The position numbers were made by a program, and so were the translations under genes. A stretch of DNA of 64,000 bases, taken from the NCBI RefSeq assembly GCF_003285545.1, contig NZ_QLNV01000001.1, positions 310,001-374,000 of the forward strand, in the 5' to 3' direction. Under the pieces are notes generated by a model. It did not search any database. It was given only the letters and a program-made list of their open reading frames with translations, and had not been told where the DNA came from. Within the stretch, counting starts at the first letter, position 1. Every line of letters starts with the position of its first letter. The DNA is from Sinomicrobium soli. Its GTDB lineage: Bacteria; Bacteroidota; Bacteroidia; Flavobacteriales; Flavobacteriaceae. This document shows positions 1 through 8,711 of this stretch, in pieces.

Positions 1-1393
1 TTTTGCGCTGGGCCTGGGAAACATTCTCTTTCCAGCTGACGGTAAATGCGGGGATAGTATCTGTTTTGGAAAAATCCGTCCGTATTTCGTTCGAAAAACC
101 AAAAGATTCCACCCCTTCATACAATACGCCGGCTTCCTTACTGAGGGAGGAGAAATCGACATTATAGGTGAGTTTTTGCAGGCGTTCCACTTCTTCTTCG
201 AGCAGGCGCAACTTGGTTTCATTATTGACGAGTTCCTTTTTACTGGATTCGTACAGCTCGTGCACATAGTTGTATTTCTGTTCCGAATCGCTCTGTCCCC
301 CCTGCACTATACGCAGCTTGGCATCCCTGAGCACGGGATATTCCGATTCTTTCTGGTTCTTCCAGGTATTGATCACATTTTCCGGAATGGCTTCGTCGCC
401 CATAAAGACCAGTTCTATACTGGAATCCCCGTCTTTGCCGTAATTGATCTCCGAAAGGTTTTCCAGGAACATGCCCCCTTTTGAAAACTGATACGGGGCC
501 ACGACCGTGTGTATGAATTTGCGCGCATCATTCCTGAACCTCGATTCCTTCCATACATTAAAAAAAGTATATCCGGCCGGCACCATAACGATGATGGCAA
601 TAAGGGAGGCTATCCTGGATATCATCCTTCTCCGTGCCGAATTCACATACCTTACCATCGGGAACCTCAGTATCTTGAGCACCAGGAAAGTAGCAAGCCC
701 AATAAAAATGGTATTGATCAGAAAGAGATACATGGCCCCGCTGGCATAATCCCAGTTGCCTATGGCCAGGCCGAAGCCCACGGTACACAGCGGGGGCATC
801 AGGGCCGTAGCGATCGCCACCCCGAATATCACACTGGCTATGGTTCCTTTTTTCGCCCGGGCAATGACCAGGGCCAGCCCGCCGAAAAATGCGATCAGCA
901 CATCGCGTATATCCGGTGCCGTACGGGCCAGCAGTTCCGAAGATTCGTCCCGAAGGGGGAAAAACCGGAAGAACAGAAAGGCCGTAAGAATACTGAGCCC
1001 TACCATCACGAGAAAATTCTTTACCGACCTGCGCAAGGTATCTACGTCATTGATAGCGATAGACATTCCCATCCCGAGAATCGGCCCCATAAGGGGAGAA
1101 ATTAACATCGCTCCGATAACCACGGCCGGCGAATTGGCATTGAGACCGACAGAAGCGATGAATATCGAACATATCAGAATCCAGGAATTGTGCCCTTTAA
1201 ACGGGATATCATCCTTGATATGCTGAATGGTCGTGTCCTGGTCGGTATTCGACCTTATATCGAGAAGTTCTGCGAAAAAGGTTTTCAGGCTCTCCAGGAG
1301 CCCGGAAAAATCCCTTTTTACCTGATCAGTACTATTCTGTGCCGCCCCGTTATCATTTTCGGGCTGTCCGGACTGGTTTGCTTGTTCCTGCAT
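1..1393 (-). CDS. DUF389 family membrane protein (3' end outside window)
   Basis: Partial gene of about 464 visible codons; it reads off the left edge. The start is the ATG at 1393, preceded by TAGGA, eight bases after the stop of the upstream guanylyltransferase gene. The protein has a hydrophilic N-terminus, then hydrophobic segments around IGAMLISPLMGPILGMGMS and further TM helices (GLSILTAFLFFRFFP, VIFGVAIATALMPPLCTVG), the pattern of the DUF389 (TIGR00341/TIGR00271-like) membrane family. A hydrophilic, probably helical part of more than 200 residues follows with a Glu/Lys-rich coiled-coil-like stretch. Function of the family is unknown; some members are guessed to be transporters. Family call rests on the ISPLMGPILG and TALMPPLC motifs. 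Confidence 0.85.
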   Translation of the reverse strand, partial: MQEQANQSGQPENDNGAAQNSTDQVKRDFSGLLESLKTFFAELLDIRSNTDQDTTIQHIKDDIPFKGHNSWILICSIFIASVGLNANSPAVVIGAMLISPLMGPILGMGMSIAINDVDTLRRSVKNFLVMVGLSILTAFLFFRFFPLRDESSELLARTAPDIRDVLIAFFGGLALVIARAKKGTIASVIFGVAIATALMPPLCTVGFGLAIGNWDYASGAMYLFLINTIFIGLATFLVLKILRFPMVRYVNSARRRMISRIASLIAIIVMVPAGYTFFNVWKESRFRNDARKFIHTVVAPYQFSKGGMFLENLSEINYGKDGDSSIELVFMGDEAIPENVINTWKNQKESEYPVLRDAKLRIVQGGQSDSEQKYNYVHELYESSKKELVNNETKLRLLEEEVERLQKLTYNVDFSSLSKEAGVLYEGVESFGFSNEIRTDFSKTDTIPAFTVSWKENVSQAQRK

Positions 1394-1400
1394 ACGATTC

Positions 1401-2486
1401 CTAAATTAATTCTTCTCCAAACTCTTGTTTTACACGTAACAGGACCTCCTTGATGTCCTGTTCCTTTTGTTTGGGGTAGATTAACAGTACTTTCTTTTTT
1501 TCAACGATGATAAAATCGTCCAGCCCATCCACTACAACCAGCTTTTTCCCGGCTGTACGGATCATGTTGTTCCGGGCATTAAGGGGTAATATACGCGCAT
1601 TGATCACGGCATTTCCGCTATTGTCTTTCGGGAGTTTATCGTAAAGCGAACCCCAGGTACCGAGGTCATTCCAGTCGAAACCGGCAGGAAGCACATATAT
1701 GTTGTGCGATCGTTCCAGAATGGCATAATCGATCGAAATATTTTCCGCCTTGTGATAGTACTTATTGATAAACCTTCGTTCGGCAAGGGTATTGTACCGG
1801 GGTATCCCCCTGGCAAACAGGGTGTACATCTCCGGTTGCAAATCGCGGAAAGCCTGCAAAATGCTGTTTACACTCCATACGAATATCCCGGCATTCCACA
1901 GGTAATTTCCTTCTTTCACAAATCTCTTCGCCACTTCATAAGAAGGCTTCTCCGTAAAATCCAGCACTTTTTTTATTGCGCCATTCCCATGTTCTTCCGT
2001 GTCGTATTTAATATAGCCATAGCCGGTATTGGGAAAAGAGGGCTTGATGCCCAGTGTCATCAGGATATCCCTTTCCCGGCAGGCTTCGAAACACCGCTCC
2101 ACATCATCTGTAAAACGCTCCTCCTGTTCAATCCAGTGGTCACTGGGAGCTACCAGGACCACAGCCTCCGGGTTCTCTTTCTGTATTTTCATCGACGCGT
2201 AAAGGATACAGGGCGCCGTGTTTCTCATTGCCGGCTCCAGCAACAGCTGTCCGGGATTGGCTTTGGGCAGCTGTTCCAGGACCAGGTCTTTATACCGTTC
2301 ATTCGTAAGGATCAGGATATTTTCTTCGGGAATAATACGGCTAAGCCTTCTGAAGGTGGTCTGGATCAATGTCTCTCCCGTACCCAGCATGTCGTGGAAC
2401 TGCTTCGGGAATTCCGTTGTACTCACCGGCCAGAAACGCGAACCGATTCCTCCGGCCATCAATATGGCGTAATAGTTCTTACTCAA
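1401..2486 (-). CDS. manC: Mannose-1-phosphate guanylyltransferase
   Basis: 361 residues. Makes GDP-mannose from mannose-1-phosphate and GTP in the cytoplasm, feeding polysaccharide and glycan synthesis. Visible: the nucleotidyltransferase signature GGIGSRFWP at residues 12-20 with PKQF at 27-30, the APSDHWI motif that binds metal and nucleotide, and FTEKP near residue 175. The length matches the single-domain form; the C-terminal type II phosphomannose isomerase domain of the roughly 480-residue bifunctional ManC proteins is missing, so isomerase activity must come from another gene. Followed at eight bases by the DUF389 gene, probably co-transcribed. Confidence 0.9.
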   Translation of the reverse strand: MSKNYYAILMAGGIGSRFWPVSTTEFPKQFHDMLGTGETLIQTTFRRLSRIIPEENILILTNERYKDLVLEQLPKANPGQLLLEPAMRNTAPCILYASMKIQKENPEAVVLVAPSDHWIEQEERFTDDVERCFEACRERDILMTLGIKPSFPNTGYGYIKYDTEEHGNGAIKKVLDFTEKPSYEVAKRFVKEGNYLWNAGIFVWSVNSILQAFRDLQPEMYTLFARGIPRYNTLAERRFINKYYHKAENISIDYAILERSHNIYVLPAGFDWNDLGTWGSLYDKLPKDNSGNAVINARILPLNARNNMIRTAGKKLVVVDGLDDFIIVEKKKVLLIYPKQKEQDIKEVLLRVKQEFGEELI

Positions 2487-2529
2487 TATTCGTCAATTTT
2501 AAATTCTCCGATTCGTGTCCATCCCAGGG

Positions 2530-3129
2530 TCAGCCCGGGATCAGTTCTACTTCGGCATTCGGGTTAAAAAGGTACACCCTTCCCGATGCTACCTCCACAC
2601 ATTCGTACCGCTTTATTTTCCTGTTTCCCTTGCGGAAAATACGCCCGTTATATATACGGAACAGGCTCCCGTAAGGAAGTTCAAATATATAGTTTTTATC
2701 GTTGGCAGGGTCGTAACGCTTGAGCGCCAGCGAAAGCACCGCATCGGTATCGCTGCTGGCCCTGGGATTGCGAAAATGCCGGGCCAGCAGCGGCAACAGA
2801 TCTTCCGGAAAAACAGCGGGATTGATGAACGGCACCATCAACTTCCGGAATACCAGTTTCCATTCGTTCCCATGAGGTTTTATGGCGCTGCCGTATTCCC
2901 TGAATGCTACCAGGTGGGCTATTTCATGTACCAGGGTGATAAGGAACCGGTACCTGTTCAGGCTGGCATTTACGGTGACCTGGTGCATCCCGCCGGGAAG
3001 CCGCCGGTAATCACCATGCCTGGTAACCCTTTCATTGACGATCTTCAGATACACCCCGTTGTGTTTTATAAGCTCAAAACAGGGCGTTACGGCCCGTTCG
3101 GGAATATATTTTTTGAGAATGTCCTCCAA
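2530..3129 (-). CDS. SprT-like metallopeptidase domain protein
   Basis: 199 residues. The zinc protease motif HEIAH is at residues 68-72, in a hydrophobic helix (ITLVHEIAHLVAF), followed by HGNEWKLVFRKLM, the third conserved block of the SprT/Spartan-type family. No zinc-ribbon cysteine set is seen in the C-terminal half, unlike some SprT proteins. Cytosolic; no signal peptide. Substrate unknown; by family analogy perhaps DNA-bound or damaged protein, but that is inference. Lies 43 bases before manC on the same strand. Confidence 0.75.
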   Translation of the reverse strand: MEDILKKYIPERAVTPCFELIKHNGVYLKIVNERVTRHGDYRRLPGGMHQVTVNASLNRYRFLITLVHEIAHLVAFREYGSAIKPHGNEWKLVFRKLMVPFINPAVFPEDLLPLLARHFRNPRASSDTDAVLSLALKRYDPANDKNYIFELPYGSLFRIYNGRIFRKGNRKIKRYECVEVASGRVYLFNPNAEVELIPG

Positions 3130-3202
3130 CAGTTAGTCTTTAAATACGGATACCTATTAAATTATCCCTGCAACAATGCTATCGCTCCGGCATCATCTTT
3201 CC

Positions 3203-3886
3203 CTAAGGCGTCGAGCTGGAAACCTGTAACAGTTTGCCGTTGTAATACGCATTGCCTTTCAGTGCAAAATCAAATATATACGCTGCCATTTCGGCGGCCG
3301 AAAGGGGAGCCTTATACCCCGGGAAGGCTTCTTCCAGCATCTCGGTCTGTACCGCTCCCAGCGCCAGCACGTTAAAGGAAGGCCCCGTCTCCTTATATTC
3401 TTCGGCCAGCAATTCGGTCAGGGAGATCACTGCCCCCTTGGCCGAACTGTATGCCGCAAGCCCCGGAAACTTGACACTGCCCTGTACGCCCCCCATACTG
3501 CTGATATTCACTACATGTCCGTCAGCAGGCATAAAAGGCAATACTGTGCGGATCACAGATGCCACACCAAAAACATTGACCCGGTACACCGCTTCAAATT
3601 CGTCACGGGAGATCTTTGCAAAAGGTTTGTTGACCAGCTTTCCGGCATTGTTTACAAGTATATCCACCTGTCCGTCCCACGATCCGGCAACATAGGATTC
3701 CAGCTTGTGCAGGTCGGTTTCCGAAGAAAGGTCGAAGGCAAAGGCCGTAATATTAGGGTGGCCCCAGGCAGAAACCGGCCGGGGATTTCTCGAAAGTGCC
3801 AGTACACGATATCCTGCCCCGGCAAAAATCCCGGCCAGTTCAAGACCTATACCCCTGCTGGTTCCGGTGATAATGACATTTTTCAC
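3203..3886 (-). CDS. SDR family NAD(P)-dependent oxidoreductase
   Basis: 227 residues, a classical short-chain dehydrogenase. The dinucleotide-binding motif TGTSRGIG is at residues 7-14, NNAG near 80, the catalytic serine lies in VVNISSMGG, and the YSSAK motif supplies catalytic Tyr and Lys. The TSRG pattern after the first beta strand suits NADP(H). Substrate cannot be read from the sequence. It sits in a minus-strand run of housekeeping genes, 20 bases downstream of the M28 peptidase gene, and may share its transcript. Confidence 0.85.
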   Translation of the reverse strand: MKNVIITGTSRGIGLELAGIFAGAGYRVLALSRNPRPVSAWGHPNITAFAFDLSSETDLHKLESYVAGSWDGQVDILVNNAGKLVNKPFAKISRDEFEAVYRVNVFGVASVIRTVLPFMPADGHVVNISSMGGVQGSVKFPGLAAYSSAKGAVISLTELLAEEYKETGPSFNVLALGAVQTEMLEEAFPGYKAPLSAAEMAAYIFDFALKGNAYYNGKLLQVSSSTP

Positions 3887-3906
3887 GTGAATAAATTCAA
3901 TTTAAA

Positions 3907-4869
3907 CTATTTATCTGTAAAAACGATCTCACGGGTAGGTGCATTCGCCATCTTTTCCATGACCGGGATCATATCACCGATAAAGGCAGCCATATGGTCC
4001 GCATCCATCAGGTCTGCCTCGTCCCCTACCTTGTGATAGTGTTCAAAATTGGTAAAATCAAAAGTACAAAGGGTTTGTGAGGGTACATTGAATTCCAGGA
4101 AGAACGGATAGTTATCCGACCTTTTAAACAACTGAAACTCCTTTGCTCTTTCTAAAAAGCCCACCAGGTTCTTTCCTGCATACTCATTGATCTTCCCGGC
4201 CATATTGCTCTCCTCATAGCCGGTAATATAAGCCGTAAAGTCCGCTGTCATGGGCACTCCTATCATTTCCAGGTTGACTACCGTATACAGGTTTAATTTC
4301 TCTTTTCGCAATTCCCTGGCGAGGTGACGTGCCCCGAGCAGCCCCTTCTCTTCGGCAGAGAACAGCACAAACATCAGGCTTCTCTTATTCGTTCTGTGCT
4401 CCCCGAAGTATTTGGCCAGTTCCAGCACCCCGGTAGTACCCGAAGCATTGTCATTGGCCCCGTTGGCAATAAAATCGTCTCCTTCTCCTTCCTCCAGTAT
4501 CCCGATATGGTCGTAATGGGCCCCTATGATAATATATTCCTCTTTCAGTTCGGGGTCGTTCCCCTCAAGGTATCCCACAATATTATAGGCAGGCTTCTCA
4601 AAATTGTCGAGTGTATCCCGGTAGGTCGCGTAATAGGGTTTTATACCGTGTTCCGAAAAAATCCCCTCGATAAACAGGGCTGCCTTTTCAATGCCGGGGC
4701 TTCCCGAATCCCTTCCCTCCAGTTCATCGGAAGCCAGATAGGCAATGGTCTGCCTCACATCATCCGGGTTTACCGTATAACTACCTGTCTTTTCTGCAAC
4801 GGCGTGCTGTGCACTGAGCCCCATACAGGCTCCGCAGAGTAATACTAAGGAAAACAGACCTTTTTTCAT
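3907..4869 (-). CDS. Secreted M28 family metallopeptidase
   Basis: 320 residues with an N-terminal signal peptide (hydrophobic stretch in residues 4-18, possible cleavage after the LSAQ region). Zinc-binding elements of the M28 aminopeptidase/carboxypeptidase clan are visible: GAHYDHIG, GANDNASGTTGVLEL (zinc-bridging Asp with the NDNASG block) and SAEEKGLLGARH (catalytic Glu pair). Likely releases N-terminal amino acids from peptides outside the cytoplasm. No C-terminal type IX secretion domain is seen, so periplasmic location is more likely than surface. Stands alone downstream of the pyruvate dehydrogenase terminator. Confidence 0.88.
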   Translation of the reverse strand: MKKGLFSLVLLCGACMGLSAQHAVAEKTGSYTVNPDDVRQTIAYLASDELEGRDSGSPGIEKAALFIEGIFSEHGIKPYYATYRDTLDNFEKPAYNIVGYLEGNDPELKEEYIIIGAHYDHIGILEEGEGDDFIANGANDNASGTTGVLELAKYFGEHRTNKRSLMFVLFSAEEKGLLGARHLARELRKEKLNLYTVVNLEMIGVPMTADFTAYITGYEESNMAGKINEYAGKNLVGFLERAKEFQLFKRSDNYPFFLEFNVPSQTLCTFDFTNFEHYHKVGDEADLMDADHMAAFIGDMIPVMEKMANAPTREIVFTDK

Positions 4870-4985
4870 ACGAACTAACTTAAATTAAACCGATTCTCTA
4901 TCAAATTCCGGACTACAGGACCTGAGGCTGCCATAAACAACTGCCACCGGCCCCGGTTATCTACCGTCCTGCTGCTAAAATATAC

Positions 4986-5025
4986 AAAAAATCCCGTTTC
5001 CGGATAAAAAACGGAAAACGGGATT
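4986..5025 (-). terminator. Rho-independent terminator after pdhC
   Basis: An inverted repeat pairs AATCCCGTTTCCG with CGGAAAACGGGATT around an A-rich loop; on the minus strand it is followed by a T run (complement of the A run at 4985-4990). It lies about 30 bases past the E2 stop and should end the pdhA-pdhC transcript. Confidence 0.8.
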
Positions 5026-5051
5026 CTTTAATTTATGTTAATCTCCGCGTA

Positions 5052-6704
5052 CTATGCAAGCATGGTTACCGGGTTTTCCAGATAGTGCTGCAGGGTTTGC
5101 AGGAATTGTGCTCCCGTAGCTCCGTCTACCGTGCGGTGGTCGCAGGCAAGTGTTATCTTCATCGTATTCCCCACTGCGATCTGGCCCTCCTTAACAACGG
5201 GCTTCTGTACGATAGCACCGACAGAAAGGATTGCTGAGTTGGGCTGATTGATAATGGAAGTAAATTCCTGGATACCGAACATCCCGAGGTTGGATACGGT
5301 AAAGGTGCTCCCTTCCATCTCCTGCGGGGTCAGCTTCTTATTCCTGGCCTTTCCGGCAAGTTCTTTCACCTGCCCCCCTATTTGTGTAAGGGTCATCTGG
5401 TCGGTAAAGCGCAGTACGGGAACCACCAGCCCTTCTTCTACCGCTACCGCCACACCAACGTGTACATGGTGATTATAAACCGTGACATCCCCTTTCCAGG
5501 AGGTATTTACCTGCGGATGTTTTTTAAGTGCCATAGCACAGGCTTTTACCACCATATCGTTGAAAGAAACCTTGGTGTCGGGCAGGGCATTGATCTGTCC
5601 TCTCGAAGCAATGGCATTGTCCATATCCACTTCTATGGTAAGGTAATAGTGCGGCGCCGTGAATTTGGACTCTCCCAGACGCTTGGCAATGGTTTTCCGC
5701 ATCTGTGAATTCTTCACCTCCTCGGTACTTTCCTCTCCCGCAGGCACAAAAGGCATAGCCTGGGCCGGGGCAGCCTGTTCTTTGGAGGCCGGGGCAGCAG
5801 CCGGAGCAGCTTCCTCCTTATATCCCTCAATATCTTTCTTGACAATCCTTCCGTTCTCTCCGCTTCCTTTTACCCTGGAAAGGTCGATCCCCTTGTCTTC
5901 CGCCATCTTTTTGGCCAGGGGAGAAGCAAAGATCCGTCCTCCGTCCAGAGTACTTTGCGATTTTTCTCCGGAAGTGTCTTTAGCTTCTTCCTTTTCCGGA
6001 GATTTCCCTGCTGTTTCCTTTTCAGCAGTTTTTTCTTTTTTGGCACCTCCGCCTGAGGCAGCGGCGAGCACAGCGTCCACATCCGTACCTTCAGGACCAA
6101 TAATGGCAAGAACGGCATCTACCGGGGCAGATTCGCCTTCCTGTATCCCTATGTGCAACAGCGTACCGGAATAGAACGACTCGAACTCCATCGTGGCCTT
6201 GTCGGTCTCTATCTCGGCCAGGATATCACCTTCCTCTACCTTGTCTCCCTGCTTTTTGATCCAGCTGGCTACGGTACCCTCTTCCATGGTATCGCTGAGG
6301 CGGGGCATGGTCACTATCTCTACACCTTCGGGGATCTCTCCTCCTGCAGCTTCGCTATTATCTGCCTGGGCAGCAGTATCCTCCTGATCATCCTGTGGAG
6401 ATGCAGAATCCTGCGTCTCTGCGGAGGTGGATTTTTCTCCGTTCAGCAGGCCTGAGATATCTTCTCCCTCTTCCCCGATAATGGCGAGAAGGGTATCTAC
6501 CGGGGCACCGTCTCCTTCCTGTATCCCTATATGCAACAGGGTACCGGAATAGAATGACTCGAACTCCATGGTAGCCTTATCGGTCTCTATTTCGGCCAGG
6601 ATATCGCCTTCTTCTACTTTATCTCCTACTTTTTTCAACCATTTTGCCACGACACCTTCTTCCATGGTATCGCTTAATCTCGGCATATTAATTACTTCAG
6701 CCAT
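5052..6704 (-). CDS. pdhC: Pyruvate dehydrogenase E2, dihydrolipoamide acetyltransferase
   Basis: 550 residues. Core of the pyruvate dehydrogenase complex; transfers acetyl from lipoyl-lysine to CoA. Domain order: lipoyl domain 1 (residues 1-80, lipoylated Lys43 in ETDKATMEF), an acidic linker, lipoyl domain 2 (about 130-205, same ETDKATMEF motif), a Lys/Glu-rich linker, the E3/E1-binding domain (ASPLAKKMAEDKGIDLSRVK), an Ala/Pro linker, and the catalytic domain ending with DHRTVDGATGAQFL, which holds the active-site His and Asp. The two lipoyl domains are very alike in DNA as well as protein. Five bases separate it from the E1-alpha gene, so the two are co-expressed; E3 and E1-beta are not in this window. 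Confidence 0.95.
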   Translation of the reverse strand: MAEVINMPRLSDTMEEGVVAKWLKKVGDKVEEGDILAEIETDKATMEFESFYSGTLLHIGIQEGDGAPVDTLLAIIGEEGEDISGLLNGEKSTSAETQDSASPQDDQEDTAAQADNSEAAGGEIPEGVEIVTMPRLSDTMEEGTVASWIKKQGDKVEEGDILAEIETDKATMEFESFYSGTLLHIGIQEGESAPVDAVLAIIGPEGTDVDAVLAAASGGGAKKEKTAEKETAGKSPEKEEAKDTSGEKSQSTLDGGRIFASPLAKKMAEDKGIDLSRVKGSGENGRIVKKDIEGYKEEAAPAAAPASKEQAAPAQAMPFVPAGEESTEEVKNSQMRKTIAKRLGESKFTAPHYYLTIEVDMDNAIASRGQINALPDTKVSFNDMVVKACAMALKKHPQVNTSWKGDVTVYNHHVHVGVAVAVEEGLVVPVLRFTDQMTLTQIGGQVKELAGKARNKKLTPQEMEGSTFTVSNLGMFGIQEFTSIINQPNSAILSVGAIVQKPVVKEGQIAVGNTMKITLACDHRTVDGATGAQFLQTLQHYLENPVTMLA

Positions 6705-6709
6705 AAGAA

Positions 6710-7708
6710 TTATAATTTATGAGATAAAAACGGATAATCTTCCTGTGCATACACCACATCATACATCACGTTCTTATCCGGATACGGTGATTCCTCTGCA
6801 AACTTCTCGCATTCCTTCACCCTGTCTTTTACCCGTTTGTCGATTTCCGCGATCTCTTCGTCACTGGCGTATTTCTTTTCCCTGATCACGTCCAGCACCT
6901 GGGTTATAGGGTCTATTTTCTTGTATTCCTCTACTTCTTCCTTGGTTCTGTAGTGCTGGGCATCACTCATGGAATGCCCGCGGTAACGATAGGTTTTCAT
7001 CTCCAGGAATGTAGGCCCTCCGCCGCTTCGTGCCCTCTCTATGGCCTCATCCATGGCTTCGGCCACTTTTACCGGGTTCATACCGTCTACGGGGCCACAG
7101 GGCATCTCGTATCCCAGTCCCAGTTTCCAGATATCCGTGGTATGTGCCGTACGGGCAACGGAAGTTCCCATGGCGTATCCGTTATTCTCACAGATAAATA
7201 CTACCGGAAGCTGCCACAGCATGGCCAGGTTAAAGGTTTCGTGCAGGGACCCCTGCCTTACGGCTCCGTCTCCCATATAGCACAGGGTTACCGCTTCCCT
7301 TTTGAAATATTTGTCCGCAAACGCAAGTCCGGCTCCAAGAGGTATCTGCCCGCCTACGATACCATGCCCGCCGTAAAATCCTTTCTCTTTCGAAAAAATA
7401 TGCATGGAACCCCCCAGTCCCTGGGAAGTACCGGTACCCTTTCCGTAGAGCTCCGCCATTACCCTGCGGGGATCAACTCCCATACCGATGGGCTGAACGT
7501 GATTGCGATACGCAGTGATCATCTTGTCTTTGGAAAGATCCATGGCGTGCAGGGACCCGGCCAGTACCGCTTCCTGCCCGTTGTACAGGTGAAGAAAACC
7601 TCTCACTTTCTGCTGGATGTACACCGCAGCCAGTTTATCTTCAAACTTTCTCCAGAACAACATGTCCTCGTACCACTTCAGGTACACCTCTTTTGTAATC
7701 TTTTTCAT
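6710..7708 (-). CDS. pdhA: Pyruvate dehydrogenase E1 component, alpha subunit
   Basis: 332 residues from the ATG at 7708 (MKKITKEVYLKWYEDML). An upstream in-frame ATG at 7762 would add 18 residues that do not look like the family, so I prefer 7708. Thiamine diphosphate-dependent decarboxylation of pyruvate; acts with a beta subunit encoded elsewhere. The ThDP/Mg motif runs from GDGA to ENNGYAMG, and the loop YRYRGHSMSD follows. Other family blocks: GFLHLYNGQEAV near the N-terminus and GGSMHIFSKEKGFYGGHGIVG. Transcribed from the promoter candidate at 7905 with a long leader, and coupled to pdhC. Confidence 0.94.
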   Translation of the reverse strand: MKKITKEVYLKWYEDMLFWRKFEDKLAAVYIQQKVRGFLHLYNGQEAVLAGSLHAMDLSKDKMITAYRNHVQPIGMGVDPRRVMAELYGKGTGTSQGLGGSMHIFSKEKGFYGGHGIVGGQIPLGAGLAFADKYFKREAVTLCYMGDGAVRQGSLHETFNLAMLWQLPVVFICENNGYAMGTSVARTAHTTDIWKLGLGYEMPCGPVDGMNPVKVAEAMDEAIERARSGGGPTFLEMKTYRYRGHSMSDAQHYRTKEEVEEYKKIDPITQVLDVIREKKYASDEEIAEIDKRVKDRVKECEKFAEESPYPDKNVMYDVVYAQEDYPFLSHKL

Positions 7709-7904
7709 GTGTTTAATTTTTTTAGCGATCACACACCGCAAAAAGCCTGTGCGCTTTATCACCTTTCCGCACTACGGGACAAAGGAGTACGCCTCCACAC
7801 TATCCGCTACTCGCGCAGTTTTCATCGAATACTCTAAATTACCCTTTAAATTTGACGCAGCACCCAAAATCATGTTATTTGTGGTGTTTTCCAATTGCGA
7901 GCTA

Positions 7905-7912
7905 CAAAAGTA
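7905..7912 (-). promoter_or_regulatory. Bacteroidota -7 element for pdhA
   Basis: Reads TACTTTTG on the minus strand, an exact TAnnTTTG match. A clear TTTG at -33 is not present (T-rich TTTTTC instead). It would give a 5' leader of about 190 bases before the ATG at 7708. Confidence 0.45.
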
Positions 7913-7930
7913 ATATTTTCAGTAAAAGGG

Positions 7931-7966
7931 AAAAAACGAAAAGCGGAGTTTTATTCTGCTTTTTTG
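7931..7966 (-). terminator. Probable terminator between cdd and pdhA
   Basis: A stem of about ten pairs (AAAAGCGGAG with TTCTGCTTTT, two G-U pairs) with a five-base loop, flanked by A run and T run, so it could act in both directions. It lies in the 380-base gap between cdd and pdhA and separates the two; nothing else in that gap looks coding. Confidence 0.5.
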
Positions 7967-8088
7967 TTAGAAACTGTTTTGAATTTATCCTTTGGTTCTT
8001 TTATGCGTCCTTTTCCTTTATACTTCAGCTATTTTTCGGTCCGCAGCCAAGGCCATACACCTCAAAATCCCTCCGGCTCCCTGCCGGA

Positions 8089-8571
8089 TCACAGGCTCTC
8101 TTTGTCGAAAAGGAGGGGCAGCAGGTCGCCCACAGAAGGGGCTTTGACCACCTTCCCGGTCTCTCCCATAAAGTAAAGTTCCACGGGAGACTCCTGCCTT
8201 ACCTCGTATTCCGCAAGACTTTGCCTGCAAGCCCCGCAGGGGGGTACGGGAGTAAGTACCGTACGCTGGTCTGATGCGGCCGATATGGCGATGATCCGTA
8301 TGGCCGCATCGGGAAACCTGGCTCCGGCCTGGAACACGGCAACCCTCTCGGCACAGAGCCCCGATGGGTATGATGCATTTTCCTGGTTACTGCCTATCAC
8401 CACTTCGCCGTTATCCAGCAACAGGGCAGCCCCGACCCTGAATCTGGAGTAAGGGGCATAAGCCTTTTTCCGTACCTCTACGGCCTTCTGCATGAGCTCC
8501 CTGACCGTTTCGGGAAGCTCGTCCGTTCCGTCATACACTACAAGACGGGAAGTGATTTCTATTTCTTTCAT
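8089..8571 (-). CDS. cdd: Cytidine deaminase
   Basis: 160 residues. Zinc-dependent deamination of cytidine and deoxycytidine to uridine forms in pyrimidine salvage. The active-site pair is plain: NASYPSGLCAERVAVF carries the CAE motif (Cys ligand and catalytic Glu) and PCGACRQ carries the two further Cys ligands, which fits the homotetrameric all-cysteine type. PYSRFRVGAALL near residue 40 is the substrate-binding block. The length is slightly over the usual 130-150 because of a short N-terminal addition. Lies downstream of porV on the same strand, as in other Flavobacteria. Confidence 0.93.
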   Translation of the reverse strand: MKEIEITSRLVVYDGTDELPETVRELMQKAVEVRKKAYAPYSRFRVGAALLLDNGEVVIGSNQENASYPSGLCAERVAVFQAGARFPDAAIRIIAISAASDQRTVLTPVPPCGACRQSLAEYEVRQESPVELYFMGETGKVVKAPSVGDLLPLLFDKESL

Positions 8572-8711
8572 AGATCAAAATTTCAAAGACTATCGATATG
8601 CTGCTTTTCACCTCTGCCTTCAACTATCCGGCAGGCGTTATTTCCATCATCACAAAACCATTCCGGTTCCGGTTACGGCGCCCCTGCTTTTCCCCAAAAA
8701 ACCGGCAATGG

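Noticed and set aside
8089-8571. cdd as a dCMP deaminase
   Set aside because: CAE with PCGAC spacing and length are those of cytidine deaminase, not the HAE-type dCMP deaminase.
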